A DNA stretch of 64,000 bases. It comes from Arenibacter algicola. Lineage in GTDB: Bacteria > Bacteroidota > Bacteroidia > Flavobacteriales > Flavobacteriaceae. Every line of letters starts with the position of its first letter. Position 1 is the first letter of the stretch. The position numbers and the translations under genes were made by a program. Positions 7,912-18,279 of this stretch are shown here, piece after piece. A model generated the notes under the pieces. It saw nothing but the letters and a program-made list of their open reading frames with translations. It made no database searches and was not told where the DNA came from. The stretch spans positions 186,001 through 250,000 of the forward strand of contig NZ_JAHKPO010000014.1 in assembly GCF_018860365.1 (NCBI RefSeq), in the 5' to 3' direction.

Positions 7912-8766
7912 ATGACAAGGGATATTATAGATATAAACGACTTTATTATTTTGGTAGAAGAAGCCAAAGTAAATGAGGCTACCATAGATTCATGCTCCTT
8001 TGAAGAGCCTTTGATCGCCGTTGCTTTTTATGGTTCTGGTAATGTTGATTTGAAGGTAAAATATGGGAACAAACAAAAAGACTTCAATCATACCAAGGGT
8101 TTGGCCCTATCTTTTTTCGCAGATGATAAAGTAGAATTCATACATACTGTCTCCTCCGCCAAGCCATTGGAATGCTTGGTTATAGCCACCTCCATAAAAG
8201 CATTGGATAAACTTCCCAACCAAGAGGGGGAGTTATTCGGAGATATGTTGGCAGAGCTGGTCAACCCCTCCGATCATTATGTGGAAGGTCCCCATTTCAT
8301 TATGACCCCGGAAATGCAAGCCATTGTAGATGGCTTATTCAATATTAAATATGAAGGAAAAACCAAAATGATGTTTTTCCGAAGTCAGATAACAACTTTG
8401 ATTTCCCATTTTTTTGGTCAATTGGCCAGCTTAAAAACAGAAAAAATAAATCCCCAGGAACGCAGTAAACTCAATTGGGCCAAAGATATCTTATTGGAAA
8501 ATATTGATAACCCTCCTTCCCTAACTGAACTTTCCAAACAAATAGGGTTAAACACCTTTAAATTAAAAAAGGACTTTAAGGCATATTTTGGCGTTCCCGT
8601 GTTCAAATACCTTCAAAACGAACGATTGACCTTGGCTCATAAGTTGATCCGCAATCAGGATGCTACGGTACAGGAAGCTGCCTGGCATGTAGGCTATGAT
8701 AGTCTAAGCTCATTTTCCAACGCCTTCGCAAAAAAGTTTGGCTATAGACCTAGTCAGATCAAGTAA
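7912..8766 (+). CDS. AraC family transcriptional regulator
   Basis: This 284-residue protein has a roughly 170-residue N-terminal sensing region without a recognisable ligand-domain motif, and a C-terminal AraC-type double helix-turn-helix (about residues 185-284). Typical elements are LTELSKQIGLNTFKLKKDFK for the first HTH and VQEAAWHVGYDSLSSFSNAF with KKFGYRPSQIK for the second. It is the first gene of a same-strand block. The 92-bp gap to the DUF5367 gene is the likely control region, so it probably regulates the seven genes that follow. The inducer is unknown. Confidence 0.88.
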   Translation: MTRDIIDINDFIILVEEAKVNEATIDSCSFEEPLIAVAFYGSGNVDLKVKYGNKQKDFNHTKGLALSFFADDKVEFIHTVSSAKPLECLVIATSIKALDKLPNQEGELFGDMLAELVNPSDHYVEGPHFIMTPEMQAIVDGLFNIKYEGKTKMMFFRSQITTLISHFFGQLASLKTEKINPQERSKLNWAKDILLENIDNPPSLTELSKQIGLNTFKLKKDFKAYFGVPVFKYLQNERLTLAHKLIRNQDATVQEAAWHVGYDSLSSFSNAFAKKFGYRPSQIK

Positions 8767-8858
8767 ATTCCCTTTCGAACAAATCTTACTCCATTTGGGA
8801 CAACCCGTCCTGAGCGCACTCCAATAATTTTGGCATGTAACTTTAAAAAATAAAAGTC

Positions 8859-9260
8859 ATGAAAATTAAACGTGCACTACTTATTGGTATAGTCATTTGG
8901 ATTATTGCCATCCTTTTTTATTCGGTTTCTTACTATGTACCCATCTTGGAAAATAAAGATGCACAGGCAAATCTTGTGTTGTTTGTTGTGGTTATTCCAC
9001 TGGTCTGGTTGGGCTGTACTTTCTACTATAAAAAGGACCTTCAAACCCATGGATATCTGGTGGGGCAAACCATGTTATTGACTGCTGTTATATTGGATGC
9101 CTTAATCACGGTCCCCTTCTTCGTAATCCCAAAAGGAGGTAGTCATTTTAGCTTTTTTACCTCCTTGGGATTCTGGATCATAGCGGCCGAGTTTTTATTG
9201 GTATCCGTGTTGTACTGGTATGCCCGTGTATACCCAAAAACTAAACTTCTAAAGAATTAA
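8859..9260 (+). CDS. DUF5367-like membrane protein
   Basis: This 133-residue protein has four hydrophobic segments (about residues 5-27, 41-57, 70-92 and 102-124), so it is an inner-membrane protein. The arrangement, with WIIAILFYSVSYYVPIL at the start and a short basic C-terminus, resembles DUF5367 proteins of Bacteroidota; that assignment is from memory of the family pattern. It starts the block downstream of the AraC regulator and is followed after 4 bp by a second membrane protein, so the two are probably co-translated. The function is unknown. Confidence 0.65.
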   Translation: MKIKRALLIGIVIWIIAILFYSVSYYVPILENKDAQANLVLFVVVIPLVWLGCTFYYKKDLQTHGYLVGQTMLLTAVILDALITVPFFVIPKGGSHFSFFTSLGFWIIAAEFLLVSVLYWYARVYPKTKLLKN

Positions 9261-9264
9261 GGCC

Positions 9265-9771
9265 ATGGATATCACACTTGAAACTATATTAATCAGTGTA
9301 TTGATAATATTGACCGGTCTATCGGCGGGACTGTGCTTCACTTGGACCAATGCCATTACCCCCGGAATTGGAAGGTTGGATGACCAGGGCTATTTGATGT
9401 CCTTTCAACAAATGAACAGAACCATAATAAATCCCCTGTTCTTTGTGGTGTTCTTTGGTCCTTCCATACTCGGGTTTATCTGTTTGTATTGGTTCAAAGG
9501 AAGTCCGGCTACACTTATGTGGCTATTGGTTTTGGCCGCGGCTACTTACTTCTTTGGAGTAGTGCTGGTCACTATTTTCGGGAATGTTCCTTTAAACGAG
9601 ATGTTGGATAAAGTCGATTTGAATACGGCAAGCAAAAATGAATTGGGACGATTGAGGGAAAGCTTCGAACTAAAATGGAATCGTTTGCACCTTATAAGGA
9701 CCATCACCTCGGTTATTTCCTTTCTCTTTCTTCTATTGGCATTAATACAGGCCGCTAAGAACAGTATTTAA
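9265..9771 (+). CDS. DUF1772 (anthrone oxygenase-like) membrane protein
   Basis: This 168-residue protein has four membrane helices. The first ends in GLSAGLCFTWTNAITPGIGRL, then MSFQQMNRTIINPLF, GNVPLNEMLDKVDL in the third loop, and FELKWNRLHLIRTITSVISF near the end. This is the DUF1772 pattern (Asn-rich first loop, 'NVPLN', 'W...H..R'). Some DUF1772 proteins are anthrone oxygenases in polyketide pathways, but most bacterial ones are uncharacterised. It is packed 4 bp after the DUF5367 gene and 44 bp before the NmrA-like gene. Confidence 0.8.
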   Translation: MDITLETILISVLIILTGLSAGLCFTWTNAITPGIGRLDDQGYLMSFQQMNRTIINPLFFVVFFGPSILGFICLYWFKGSPATLMWLLVLAAATYFFGVVLVTIFGNVPLNEMLDKVDLNTASKNELGRLRESFELKWNRLHLIRTITSVISFLFLLLALIQAAKNSI

Positions 9772-9815
9772 TAGATGTCCCCAAATTCTAAACAATAATT
9801 TTAAAACAAATAAAA

Positions 9816-10697
9816 ATGAAAAACAGGAGTAATATTTTAGTCATCGGCGGTACCGGAAAAACGGGCCGCAAAGTAGTAAATAGATTAATTAAGGCGGGTC
9901 ATAAGGTCAGGATAGGTTCCAGATCGGCTTTCCCGGCCTTTGATTGGGAACAACCAGAAACATGGTCAGAGAGCTTGAAAGGGATAGACAAGGTTTATAT
10001 CACCTTTCAACCAGACCTAGCAGTTCCGGGAGCTTTGGAGGCAATAGAGGAACTGATCAGAAAAGCCAAACAATCGGGCGTGAAAAAGGTAGTGCTCTTA
10101 TCTGGAAAAGGGGAGCGCGAAGCTGAACTCTGTGAACAAGTGGTGATCCATTCTGGTCTGGATTATACTATTGTTAGGGCTAGTTGGTTTAATCAAAATT
10201 TTAGTGAAAGTTTTTTCCTGGAGCCTATTTTGGAGGGCTTTGTAGCCTTGCCACAGGCAGATGTTAAAGTTCCCTACGTGGATACGGATGACATTGCCGA
10301 TGTGGCTGTAGCTGCCTTGCTGAACGAAAAGCACAATGGAGAGATTTACCAACTTACCGGTCCAAGACAACTTACCTTTAAAGAAGTGATCCAGGAAATT
10401 TCGGAAGCCACTGGAAGGGACATTGCATTTACGCCAATAGCCCTGTCGGCCTATACCCAAGTAATGAAACAACAGGGAGTCCCTGCCGATTATATTTGGC
10501 TGATAGAGTACTTGTTTACAGAGGTTCTGGGTAATCCGGACAATGCGGAGATTACCCATGATATAGAAAAAGTGTTGGGAAGAAAACCAAAAGATTTCAC
10601 GGAATATGTAAAGGAAACTACAGATACAGGGATTTGGAATTCACCTTCTTTACAAAATACAGTAAGTGATAACGGGAAAGAATTATTAAAACCTTAA
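9816..10697 (+). CDS. NmrA-like / NAD(P)H-binding atypical SDR
   Basis: This 293-residue protein begins with a Rossmann fold (ILVIGGTGKTGRKVVNRL, GGTGxTG motif) and lacks the YxxxK active site of classical SDRs. YTIVRASWFNQNFSESFF and DVKVPYVDTDDIADVAVAAL are typical of the NmrA-like / quinone-oxidoreductase-2 branch, which sense or reduce via NAD(P)H. It is cytosolic. Its position between a DUF1772 protein and a CHMI-like isomerase suggests a small redox pathway for aromatic or quinone compounds, which is inference. Confidence 0.83.
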   Translation: MKNRSNILVIGGTGKTGRKVVNRLIKAGHKVRIGSRSAFPAFDWEQPETWSESLKGIDKVYITFQPDLAVPGALEAIEELIRKAKQSGVKKVVLLSGKGEREAELCEQVVIHSGLDYTIVRASWFNQNFSESFFLEPILEGFVALPQADVKVPYVDTDDIADVAVAALLNEKHNGEIYQLTGPRQLTFKEVIQEISEATGRDIAFTPIALSAYTQVMKQQGVPADYIWLIEYLFTEVLGNPDNAEITHDIEKVLGRKPKDFTEYVKETTDTGIWNSPSLQNTVSDNGKELLKP

Positions 10698-10701
10698 ACG
10701 T

Positions 10702-11058
10702 ATGCCACATTTTATAATAGATTGTTCGGAAAACATTGTTTCATTAAAATCACCTCAGGAGATTATGCAAAATGTATATGATGCCGCCGAGTCTACCGAA
10801 TTATTTGATCATGGGGATATAAAGGTGAGGATCAATCCATTTAAATATTACAATGTAGGGAACTCTACCAATGATTTTGTTCACATTTTTGCCAATATTA
10901 TGGAAGGGCGAACGGTACATCAAAAGGCTATGTTATCTAAAACATTGGTAACCAAATTAAAGCAAATGTTTCCGGAAGTTCCGATTCTATCCATGAACAT
11001 CCGAGATTTTGAAGAGGCAACTTATTTTAATAAATCGATGATTAAAAAAGATGACTAA
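10702..11058 (+). CDS. 5-carboxymethyl-2-hydroxymuconate Delta-isomerase (CHMI)-like protein
   Basis: This 118-residue protein begins MPHFIIDCSENI. CHMI enzymes belong to the tautomerase superfamily and use Pro-1, exposed after Met removal, as the catalytic base; the Pro is present here. DFVHIFANIMEGRTVHQKAMLS and VPILSMNIRDFEEATYFNKS fit the family. In the classical homoprotocatechuate pathway it isomerises 5-carboxymethyl-2-hydroxymuconate, but no other gene of that pathway is in view. A tautomerase on another substrate is therefore just as possible. The stop overlaps the next gene by 8 bp. Confidence 0.82.
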   Translation: MPHFIIDCSENIVSLKSPQEIMQNVYDAAESTELFDHGDIKVRINPFKYYNVGNSTNDFVHIFANIMEGRTVHQKAMLSKTLVTKLKQMFPEVPILSMNIRDFEEATYFNKSMIKKDD

Positions 11059-11344
11059 AGAAGAAAAAATAAAAATATTGGATATTAGTTGGGAGTTGCA
11101 TAGTCAAGTTGAAACTAGTTATTTGAATAATCCCGCGAATAAAGGTGATACGGAGTGGTTGGAAAAACAGCGTATACTTCTGGCGGATATGGCACTACAT
11201 TTATTGCAGACAGCTATCAAACCAGGTGATATTGAATTAGATAGATTGCGTGATAATATGAATGCCATACTTACTATAGCAGATCAGTTTCTACCAAGTG
11301 CTGATCTAAAAAAGGCCACTGAAAAATTGTATGATAATTTATAA
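11051..11344 (+). CDS. Small uncharacterised cytosolic protein
   Basis: This 97-residue protein has no signal peptide and appears mostly alpha-helical, with a hydrophilic composition and LLADMALHLLQTAIKPGDIEL in the middle. It starts inside the end of the CHMI-like gene (8-bp overlap), so it is translationally coupled to it. I do not recognise a family. Confidence 0.7.
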   Translation: MTKEEKIKILDISWELHSQVETSYLNNPANKGDTEWLEKQRILLADMALHLLQTAIKPGDIELDRLRDNMNAILTIADQFLPSADLKKATEKLYDNL

Positions 11345-11348
11345 TTAC

Positions 11349-11768
11349 ATGAGAAAATCAATAATTACCTTCAGTATCCTTCTTTATGCCATTGTGGTTC
11401 CTTTTTTGGAAATTAATGAAACCCATGTTTTCAATCCCAATTGGACTCCCCATGTTAGAATTCATGAGGTATGGCAATTAATTACAAATTCCGGAATAGG
11501 GTTGCTATGTCTGTGGTTGGTATGGGTTAAAAAGGAAACCAAGATCAGTGGTATTTTAAGTTTATTGGTAACAGGGGGCTTCTTATTGGCTTATGGCTTA
11601 AAGAATGCTTATGGTGGTTCCATGAAATATTTGGATGGAAGTGAAAAAACATTATTGGGAATCAATATTGGTGTTTTAGGATTTGGAATGGCCTTTATAT
11701 TGGTTTTGTACCTATTAATGGTTGAAAAGTTTAAAGGAACAGTTAACAGAAATAAAAATGAAATTTAG
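11349..11768 (+). CDS. Small four-helix membrane protein
   Basis: This protein has about 139 residues and four hydrophobic segments. The first external loop contains FNPNWTPHVRIHEVWQL. A conserved 'P-H-x-R-x-H-x-x-W' loop is seen in several small membrane families of unknown function (DUF6640-like), but I cannot name the family securely. I choose ATG 11349 (MRKSIITF) because it leaves 4 bp to the previous stop; an in-frame ATG at 11331 would overlap that gene. The end overlaps the GNAT gene by 11 bp. Confidence 0.68.
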   Translation: MRKSIITFSILLYAIVVPFLEINETHVFNPNWTPHVRIHEVWQLITNSGIGLLCLWLVWVKKETKISGILSLLVTGGFLLAYGLKNAYGGSMKYLDGSEKTLLGINIGVLGFGMAFILVLYLLMVEKFKGTVNRNKNEI

Positions 11769-12210
11769 AAAAGCAACAGAGAACGATGTTATAGCAATTG
11801 TAGAAATGATTGCCGATGATGAGTTGGGAAAAACAAGGGAGAATTTCAAAACACCCCTGCCAGAGGAGTATTATAGAGCTTTTGCGAACATAAATAGCGA
11901 TAACAACCAGGAACTTATAGTTGTGGAAAATGAAGTGGGGGAGGTGGTAGGCACCTTACAATTATCCTTTATCCAATACCTCACCTATCGTGGTGGTGTA
12001 AGAGCCCAGATCGAAGCTGTGAGAATTAGGAAGGATCAAAGGGGAACGGGCATTGGAACCAAAATGTTTAAATGGGCCATAAATAGGGCAATAGAAAGAA
12101 ATGCCCATATATTGCAGTTAACCACGGACAAGAAAAGGCCATCGGCAATAGCCTTTTATACAAAACTTGGTTTTAAGGACAGCCATGAGGGGATGAAGAT
12201 GCATTTCTGA
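11758..12210 (+). CDS. GNAT family N-acetyltransferase
   Basis: This 150-residue protein has a GNAT fold. MKFRKATENDVIAIVEMI is the usual N-terminus. The acetyl-CoA-binding motif A is visible as VRIRKDQRGTGIGTKMFKWA (R/Q-x-x-G-x-G/A), and SAIAFYTKLGFKD is the motif B tail. ATG 11758 is chosen because the family N-terminus begins right there; the longer frame from 11722 adds 12 residues that belong to the overlapping upstream gene. The acetyl acceptor is unknown. It closes the operon that starts at 8859. Confidence 0.88.
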   Translation: MKFRKATENDVIAIVEMIADDELGKTRENFKTPLPEEYYRAFANINSDNNQELIVVENEVGEVVGTLQLSFIQYLTYRGGVRAQIEAVRIRKDQRGTGIGTKMFKWAINRAIERNAHILQLTTDKKRPSAIAFYTKLGFKDSHEGMKMHF

Positions 12211-12363
12211 TTGTATCATTACTAAAGCGAAACGACAACACCCTTATGATGTTGATTTATATAGTTGTTCTTAAGAACATTTAACAGGAAAAAGCAGACA
12301 GAATAACGAGAGGTCATTGAAATGTCAGAAACAAAATGTAAGTTGGTACCGTAATACCCTTGC

Positions 12364-15300
12364 ATGAAAAAAATCTACTTTTTAGCTCTTTTGAGCTTTT
12401 TCCATTTTGCCGTTTCGGCACAATCGGAATTCATCACGACCTGGAAAACGAATAATCCAGGAATTTCAGAGGATAACCAGATTACAATTCCAACCTATCC
12501 CGGAGAAAACTATGATTATTCAGTGGACTGGGGAGATGGCACCTCGGATTTAAATGTTGTGGGGAATATTACCCACACCTATGCCAGTGCGGGAACCTAT
12601 CAAGTTTCGATTACTGGGGTTTTTCCAAGAATTTATTTTAACTACGAGACGGGAAACCCAATTGCTGCCGATGAGAAGAAGTTACTTGCCATTGAGCAAT
12701 GGGGTAACATAGTATGGTCCTCCATGTCAGGAGCATTTTATGGGTGTGCAAACATGGATGTCAATGCAACCGATGTGCCGAATTTGTCGAATGTCACCAG
12801 TGTCCAAGCTATGTTCCGTGAATGTAGTAATCTGGTAGGCAATTCTTCTTTTAATGACTGGGATGTGAGTAATGTTACGGACATGGGTACCATGTTCTTC
12901 GATGCCAAAGAATTCAATAGCCCATTGAATAATTGGAATGTCTCTAATGTACAATCTTTTAACTCCATGTTCAATGGTGCCACCAAGTTTAATCAGCCTT
13001 TAAACAATTGGATTCTAAGTTCGGCAACATTTATAGGTGGCATGTTTTCAAGGGCATCTTCATTCAATCAAGATATAGGAAATTGGGATGTGAGTTCTGT
13101 AACAAATATGGGGTATATGTTCAGTGGAGCAAGTTCTTTTGATCAAGAAATTGATAATTGGGACGTGTCCAAAGTAACTGATATGCGCAGTATGTTCCAG
13201 CAGAGTACATCATATAACCAAAATATGTCCTCATGGGATGTTGGCAAGGTAGAACGAATGGATGCCATGTTTAGATGGGCTACCAATTTTAATCAAAATA
13301 TCAGTAATTGGAATGTACAGAGCGTAACATTAATGAATTCTATGTTCCGGGGCGCATCATCCTTTAATCAAAATATTTCAAATTGGGAAGTTGGCAATGT
13401 AACGAACATGTCGGAACTATTCATGGATGCCGTAGTTTTTGATCAGCCAATCGGGATTTGGGATGTTGGTAAGGTAACCAACATGGCCTCTATGTTTGAT
13501 GGGGCAAGTAATTTTGACCGGGATTTGGGAAGTTGGAATATTGAAAATGTAGAAAATGTTAATAATATATTCACTGGGGCAAAATTATCTTCAAAAAATT
13601 ACGATAGTTTAATTCAGGGATGGAGCAGTATACCATCATTAAAACCAAATTTGGTATTTGATGGAGGTAATAGTAGTTTTTGCAAGTCTTTTGCAGAAAG
13701 GCAAGCCTTAATAGATACCAAGGGTTGGATAATTACCGATGCTGGGGAAGACTGCCCATTTATTAGTACCTGGAAGACCAACAACCCCGGTATTTCTGAT
13801 AGTTACCAAGTCACTATTCCAACTTTTCCGGGTGAAACCTATAATTATACCATTGATTGGGGGGATGGGTCCTCTAATACCAATGTAACAGGGGACATAA
13901 CACATTCCTATGCCGCAGTTGGTACTTATGAAATATCCATTACAGGTAACTTTCCACGAATGTATTTCAACTATTTCCCCGTTGATGAAATAAAGGACTA
14001 TGAGAAGCTTATATCTATTGATCAATGGGGAGATATAAACTGGACTTCAATGGAAGATGCGTTTACAAAATGCTCAAATTTAGATATCCTAGCTACCGAT
14101 ACCCCAAATTTATCCAATGTCAGGAATATGGGTTACATGTTTAGAGGGTGTACCAAATTAATTGGCAATGCTAGTTTTTCCGAATGGGATGTAAGCAATA
14201 TAACAGGGATGTTTGGTGTTTTTATTGACTGCCCATTATTTAACCAGGATATAAGCAATTGGTATGTTGATAATGTAACGGACATGGGATCCATGTTTGC
14301 AGGAGCTTATTCTTTTAATCAAGATATTTCTTCATGGAATGTATCCAATGTTATTCGTATGTCGGGCTTATTTAACCGTGCCAGTTCATTTAACCAAGAC
14401 ATAGGAGATTGGAATGTATCTAAAGTCAATGATATGGGTTACATGTTCAATTCTGCCAATAGTTTTAATCAAGATATTTCAAATTGGGATGTTTCCAATG
14501 TTAAAAGAACTGAAGGAATGTTCTTGGGTAACCAAGCATTTAACCAAAGGCTAGATGGATGGGATGTTTCAAATGTCACTAGTATGGCCGTCATGTTTTA
14601 TGATGCTCCCCTTTTCAATCAAGACATAGGGGAATGGGATGTCTCAAGTGTCACCGATATGGCCAGGATGTTTGGAAGAGCTTTTTCTTTTGATCAAGAT
14701 CTGGGAAATTGGGATGTAAGTAATGTTGTAGATATGACATCTATTTTATCCGGTGTTACTTTATCAACAAAAAACTATGATAGTCTATTAAAAGGTTGGA
14801 GCGGCTTAACCAATCTTCAAAATAATCTGGTTTTTGATGCTGGAAATAGCCAATATTGCAGCTCAGATTGGGCCCGACAAGCAATTATCGATACCTATGG
14901 ATGGACTATTTCCGATGCAGGTGCCAACACCGATTGTCATTTTGTAACTACTTGGAAGACAGATAACCCTGGTGCTACCAGTGATGATAGAATACGTATT
15001 CCTACAGCTCCAGGTGAAATCTACAATTACTCTGTAGATTGGGGCGATGGTAACAGTGATACAGGGATTACAGGAAATATAACTCACCAATATGCAGTAC
15101 CTGGAACGTATACAGTATCCGTATACGGGCAATTTCCTAGAATATACTTTAATGATTTTTATGGAACGACCCAAGATTCGGACAAAATTGTTTCCATAGA
15201 CCAGTGGGGTTTAGGGGAATGGACTTCCATGGATAATGCTTTCACACACTGCTCTAATCTAGATGTATTGGCTACCGATATTCCAAATTTGGAAAAGGTT

Positions 15301-17163
15301 AGTTCTGCAATTGGGATGTTCAGGTTTTGTGAAGCCTTGGTAGGAAATGATTCCTTCTCCGATTGGAAGGTAGGCTCTATTACGAATTTCGGCAATATGT
15401 TCGATGGGGCAAGCCTGTTTAATCAGGATATAGGTGATTGGGATGTTTCCAATGCAACTTATTTATCATTCATGTTTTCCGATGCAATTAATTTTAATAG
15501 TGATATCTCCAATTGGGATATAGGTAATGTTGAATTCATAGACGGTATGTTTGTTGGTGCCAAAGCCTTTGATCAGCCAGTCGGAAAATGGGAAGTTGAT
15601 CACCTAACATCAATGCATGCCTTGTTTGGAGGGGCCAGTTCCTTTAACCAGGATATTTCTTCTTGGAACGTTGGTAATGTGCAACATATGGGCGCTATGT
15701 TTTCGGGTGCAGCGTCCTTTAATCAGGATATCGGAAATTGGGATGTTTCAAGCGTGACATCAATGAACGTAATGTTCGCAGGGGCAGAGACGTTTAATCA
15801 GGATATATCGAGTTGGGATGTGAGTGCTGTTACTGATATGAGTGGAATGTTTGAAAGAGCAACTAGTTTTAATCAGCCTTTAAACATTTGGGATGTTTCC
15901 AGTGTAACTCAAATGGCTATAATGTTCGTCGAGGCCACTTCGTACAACAAGCCCTTGAGCCAATGGGATGTGTCAAATGTTACTGATATGAGCGGTATGT
16001 TTGGAAAAGCTACTTCTTTTAATCAAGATATTTCAGATTGGAATATGGGCAAAGTGACTTCTATTGGAGGAATGTTCAATGGGGCATCTTCCTTTGACCA
16101 GAACCTAGGAAAATGGGATGTAAGTATGGTTACAACGATGGATCATCTTTTCTCTGGTGGAGGACTATCATTAGAAAACTATGACAAAACCCTTATTGGT
16201 TGGAGCAATATACCGGTGTTACAAAGCAATGTTTTATTATTTATGAATAACAGCCAGTATTGCGATGGAGAATTAGCAAGGCAAAGCCTTATTGATAATT
16301 ATGGTTGGATCATAACGGATGGCGGTAAAGTTCCTTATTGTAACGAAGACAATGACTTGGATGGAGTTTTGGACCAGTATGATCTTTGTTTGAGTACCCG
16401 ACCAGGCATGGAAGTCGATAGTAATGGTTGTGATATTGTACCTTCAGACGGTGTTAAGGTTTATGCCATAACGCCAAGTTGTACGGGCAGTAACGATGGG
16501 AGTATTGAAATATCCATGAATGAAACAGAATATTTGCTGGATATATCCATTTCGGGCGAAGGAATTTCCAATCAATTTAAAAGCGTTGCATCCCATGAAC
16601 CCTTTAAAATTGATCAATTGCCTGTCGGTTCCTATACTGTTACTATTGCTATTCCTGAGATTCTCTTTCAACAAACTTATGGCGTTGCCATTAATGGGCT
16701 GACTTCTGTAAGTGGAAAAAGAGAAGCGTTGGACCTTACAGCAAGAACTGTTTCCTACAACGTTTCGGGTAGTAAAAAATATGAGGTACTGGTGAACGGA
16801 CAGCTAATGAATTTTACTTTTGACGATCTTGGAGATCAAACCATCTTTATAGACGGTCTATCTGGTAAAACAGATGTTTCGATTTTTGGAGAGAGCGATT
16901 GCCAAGGTCACATTACCGACAGTTTCTATATAGGTGACTCAATACAGGTCTTCCCTACGATTTCCTCGGATTACATTCACCTTTTAAGTAAAGGAAATTT
17001 CTTGAATGTAATGATTTTCAATTTAGAAGGGAAATTGATCAAAGTAATAGATTACCAACAACAGACAAATATTTTGGATATCTCTTCTTTGGAATCAGGT
17101 TTGTATATACTTAAAATAAGAACTGATAATACAGAGGAATCAATAAAGATCATTAAGAAATGA
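12364..17163 (+). CDS. Giant BspA-like/DUF285 repeat surface protein with T9SS sorting domain
   Basis: This is a 1599-residue secreted protein with a signal peptide (residues 1-20, ending VSAQ). It has three large modules, starting near residues 24, 466 and 860. Each opens with W-K-T-(N/D)-NPG and a PKD-like strand pair ([10 protein letters not shown] ... [15 protein letters not shown]), then a run of 25-residue DUF285 repeats of the form [20 protein letters not shown]. Each module closes with a conserved 'YDSLIQGWS' segment and a Cys-containing 'GNSxxCxxxxARQxxIDxxGW' piece. A thrombospondin-type-3-like Ca site ([14 protein letters not shown]) follows near residue 1333. The last 80 residues are a T9SS type A sorting domain ([15 protein letters not shown] ... 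[10 protein letters not shown]). It is probably cell-surface anchored, for adhesion or biofilm. The stop overlaps the next start by 4 bp. Confidence 0.9.
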   Translation: MKKIYFLALLSFFHFAVSAQSEFITTWKTNNPGISEDNQITIPTYPGENYDYSVDWGDGTSDLNVVGNITHTYASAGTYQVSITGVFPRIYFNYETGNPIAADEKKLLAIEQWGNIVWSSMSGAFYGCANMDVNATDVPNLSNVTSVQAMFRECSNLVGNSSFNDWDVSNVTDMGTMFFDAKEFNSPLNNWNVSNVQSFNSMFNGATKFNQPLNNWILSSATFIGGMFSRASSFNQDIGNWDVSSVTNMGYMFSGASSFDQEIDNWDVSKVTDMRSMFQQSTSYNQNMSSWDVGKVERMDAMFRWATNFNQNISNWNVQSVTLMNSMFRGASSFNQNISNWEVGNVTNMSELFMDAVVFDQPIGIWDVGKVTNMASMFDGASNFDRDLGSWNIENVENVNNIFTGAKLSSKNYDSLIQGWSSIPSLKPNLVFDGGNSSFCKSFAERQALIDTKGWIITDAGEDCPFISTWKTNNPGISDSYQVTIPTFPGETYNYTIDWGDGSSNTNVTGDITHSYAAVGTYEISITGNFPRMYFNYFPVDEIKDYEKLISIDQWGDINWTSMEDAFTKCSNLDILATDTPNLSNVRNMGYMFRGCTKLIGNASFSEWDVSNITGMFGVFIDCPLFNQDISNWYVDNVTDMGSMFAGAYSFNQDISSWNVSNVIRMSGLFNRASSFNQDIGDWNVSKVNDMGYMFNSANSFNQDISNWDVSNVKRTEGMFLGNQAFNQRLDGWDVSNVTSMAVMFYDAPLFNQDIGEWDVSSVTDMARMFGRAFSFDQDLGNWDVSNVVDMTSILSGVTLSTKNYDSLLKGWSGLTNLQNNLVFDAGNSQYCSSDWARQAIIDTYGWTISDAGANTDCHFVTTWKTDNPGATSDDRIRIPTAPGEIYNYSVDWGDGNSDTGITGNITHQYAVPGTYTVSVYGQFPRIYFNDFYGTTQDSDKIVSIDQWGLGEWTSMDNAFTHCSNLDVLATDIPNLEKVSSAIGMFRFCEALVGNDSFSDWKVGSITNFGNMFDGASLFNQDIGDWDVSNATYLSFMFSDAINFNSDISNWDIGNVEFIDGMFVGAKAFDQPVGKWEVDHLTSMHALFGGASSFNQDISSWNVGNVQHMGAMFSGAASFNQDIGNWDVSSVTSMNVMFAGAETFNQDISSWDVSAVTDMSGMFERATSFNQPLNIWDVSSVTQMAIMFVEATSYNKPLSQWDVSNVTDMSGMFGKATSFNQDISDWNMGKVTSIGGMFNGASSFDQNLGKWDVSMVTTMDHLFSGGGLSLENYDKTLIGWSNIPVLQSNVLLFMNNSQYCDGELARQSLIDNYGWIITDGGKVPYCNEDNDLDGVLDQYDLCLSTRPGMEVDSNGCDIVPSDGVKVYAITPSCTGSNDGSIEISMNETEYLLDISISGEGISNQFKSVASHEPFKIDQLPVGSYTVTIAIPEILFQQTYGVAINGLTSVSGKREALDLTARTVSYNVSGSKKYEVLVNGQLMNFTFDDLGDQTIFIDGLSGKTDVSIFGESDCQGHITDSFYIGDSIQVFPTISSDYIHLLSKGNFLNVMIFNLEGKLIKVIDYQQQTNILDISSLESGLYILKIRTDNTEESIKIIKK

Positions 17164-17864
17164 AAATGACAAAATCAATTATAATCAATGCGATTTTAGT
17201 TTTATCCTCTCTACTATTTTCCTGTAGTGGTGGCAGTGATAGTGCAAAAGAACCAATAGTCAAAGAAGTTAATCCTCCTACTAAGGCAATTGGAATTTTA
17301 CCAGTAAACGGCGAGCCTTGTTCCGACTATGAAGCGGTTTCAGGCAACGACGCTCAAGTAAGTATTTCCTTTAGCTGGCAGGAAGCAGAATATGCCCAGA
17401 ATTATGAATTGGTGGTGAACGAAGGTGGTAATGAGGTTTTTAGAAATATATTTAATGCATTGGTAGCTAAAGTGACACTGAATAGAGGCAAGGTATATAC
17501 ATGGAACATAATCTCAAAAAACAGCGACGGACAAACCAATAGTGATACCATGTCTTTTGCCGCTCCAGGTACTCCTGTAGGTAATTATGTGCCCTATGCG
17601 GCCGAAATTGCCATTATATTTGATGTTACCACCGCCGATCTTAATACCTCATGGATTGGCAAAGATGAGGATGGTGATGTTTTGACATATGATGTTGTGG
17701 TGAAGGAAGAGGGAGAGACCATTGCGGAATTTAATGATTTAACTGTTGACACGCTGGATCCCATAGCAACTTCTCCAAATATGCTATATACCGTAGAAGT
17801 TATAAGTAAGGACGTTTCTGGGAATTATTCTATATCTGAATTCAGTGCCATATCTCCAGAATAG
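17160..17864 (+). CDS. Lipoprotein with two fibronectin-III-like domains
   Basis: This 234-residue protein has a lipobox LLFSC (Cys about residue 22). Two beta-sandwich-like stretches follow. The first has [18 protein letters not shown] and [19 protein letters not shown]; the second has [20 protein letters not shown] and [16 protein letters not shown]. Such pairs resemble fibronectin type III domains of outer-membrane lipoproteins. The ATG overlaps the stop of the giant DUF285 gene (ATGA), so the two are coupled and may form one surface assembly. Confidence 0.78.
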   Translation: MKMTKSIIINAILVLSSLLFSCSGGSDSAKEPIVKEVNPPTKAIGILPVNGEPCSDYEAVSGNDAQVSISFSWQEAEYAQNYELVVNEGGNEVFRNIFNALVAKVTLNRGKVYTWNIISKNSDGQTNSDTMSFAAPGTPVGNYVPYAAEIAIIFDVTTADLNTSWIGKDEDGDVLTYDVVVKEEGETIAEFNDLTVDTLDPIATSPNMLYTVEVISKDVSGNYSISEFSAISPE

Positions 17865-18279
17865 ACGGGAAAGTATATCTAATTTGGATTTCCTAGGGGT
17901 AATTTCGTCTTGAGGTTCTTATCCAATAAATGGTATCTCCCTTAAAAAAATATTAAAAAGTTCTCATTACAAGGATTTCCAAACTATTTCAGTTGGGAAG
18001 GGGAGGTCATGGTCGTTAAAACCAATGATCTTTTAGTTCATTAACCGGTAGCGGTAAGTGAACACTACCAACCAAACATTCTTGGTTTACAACTGGTAAT
18101 ACCCAACATTTACTAGTAGCCCTTTCCTTTTAATCTGTTAAATTCCAATATTCATAGATAGAAATCCAGCCATTGTCTATTTGCTTTCATATTTCTATAG
18201 CGTACGTATACCTTTGGTTTATCAATACGTTGCAATGACTACGTATATCCAACAATTGGAACCCAAAATCTTAGAGATT
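17865..18279. other. Intergenic region upstream of DUF6515 gene
   Basis: These 415 bases hold no ORF of interest. A perfect TAnnTTTG -7 element (TACCTTTG, 18209-18216) lies 63 bp before the ATG. The nearest TTTG (18180-18183) is 25 bp upstream, slightly too far for a standard -33 box. A small hairpin AACCAA-ACATTC-TTGGTT is near 18070. Confidence 0.45.

Noticed and set aside
10098-10559. 153-codon minus-strand ORF inside the NmrA-like gene
   Set aside because: It is entirely antisense to a well-supported gene with clear family motifs.
12900-16140. Regularly spaced ~75-bp repeats that could suggest a CRISPR-like array
   Set aside because: They encode DUF285 repeats in one open frame and the repeat DNA is degenerate; there are no constant repeats with unique spacers and no cas genes.
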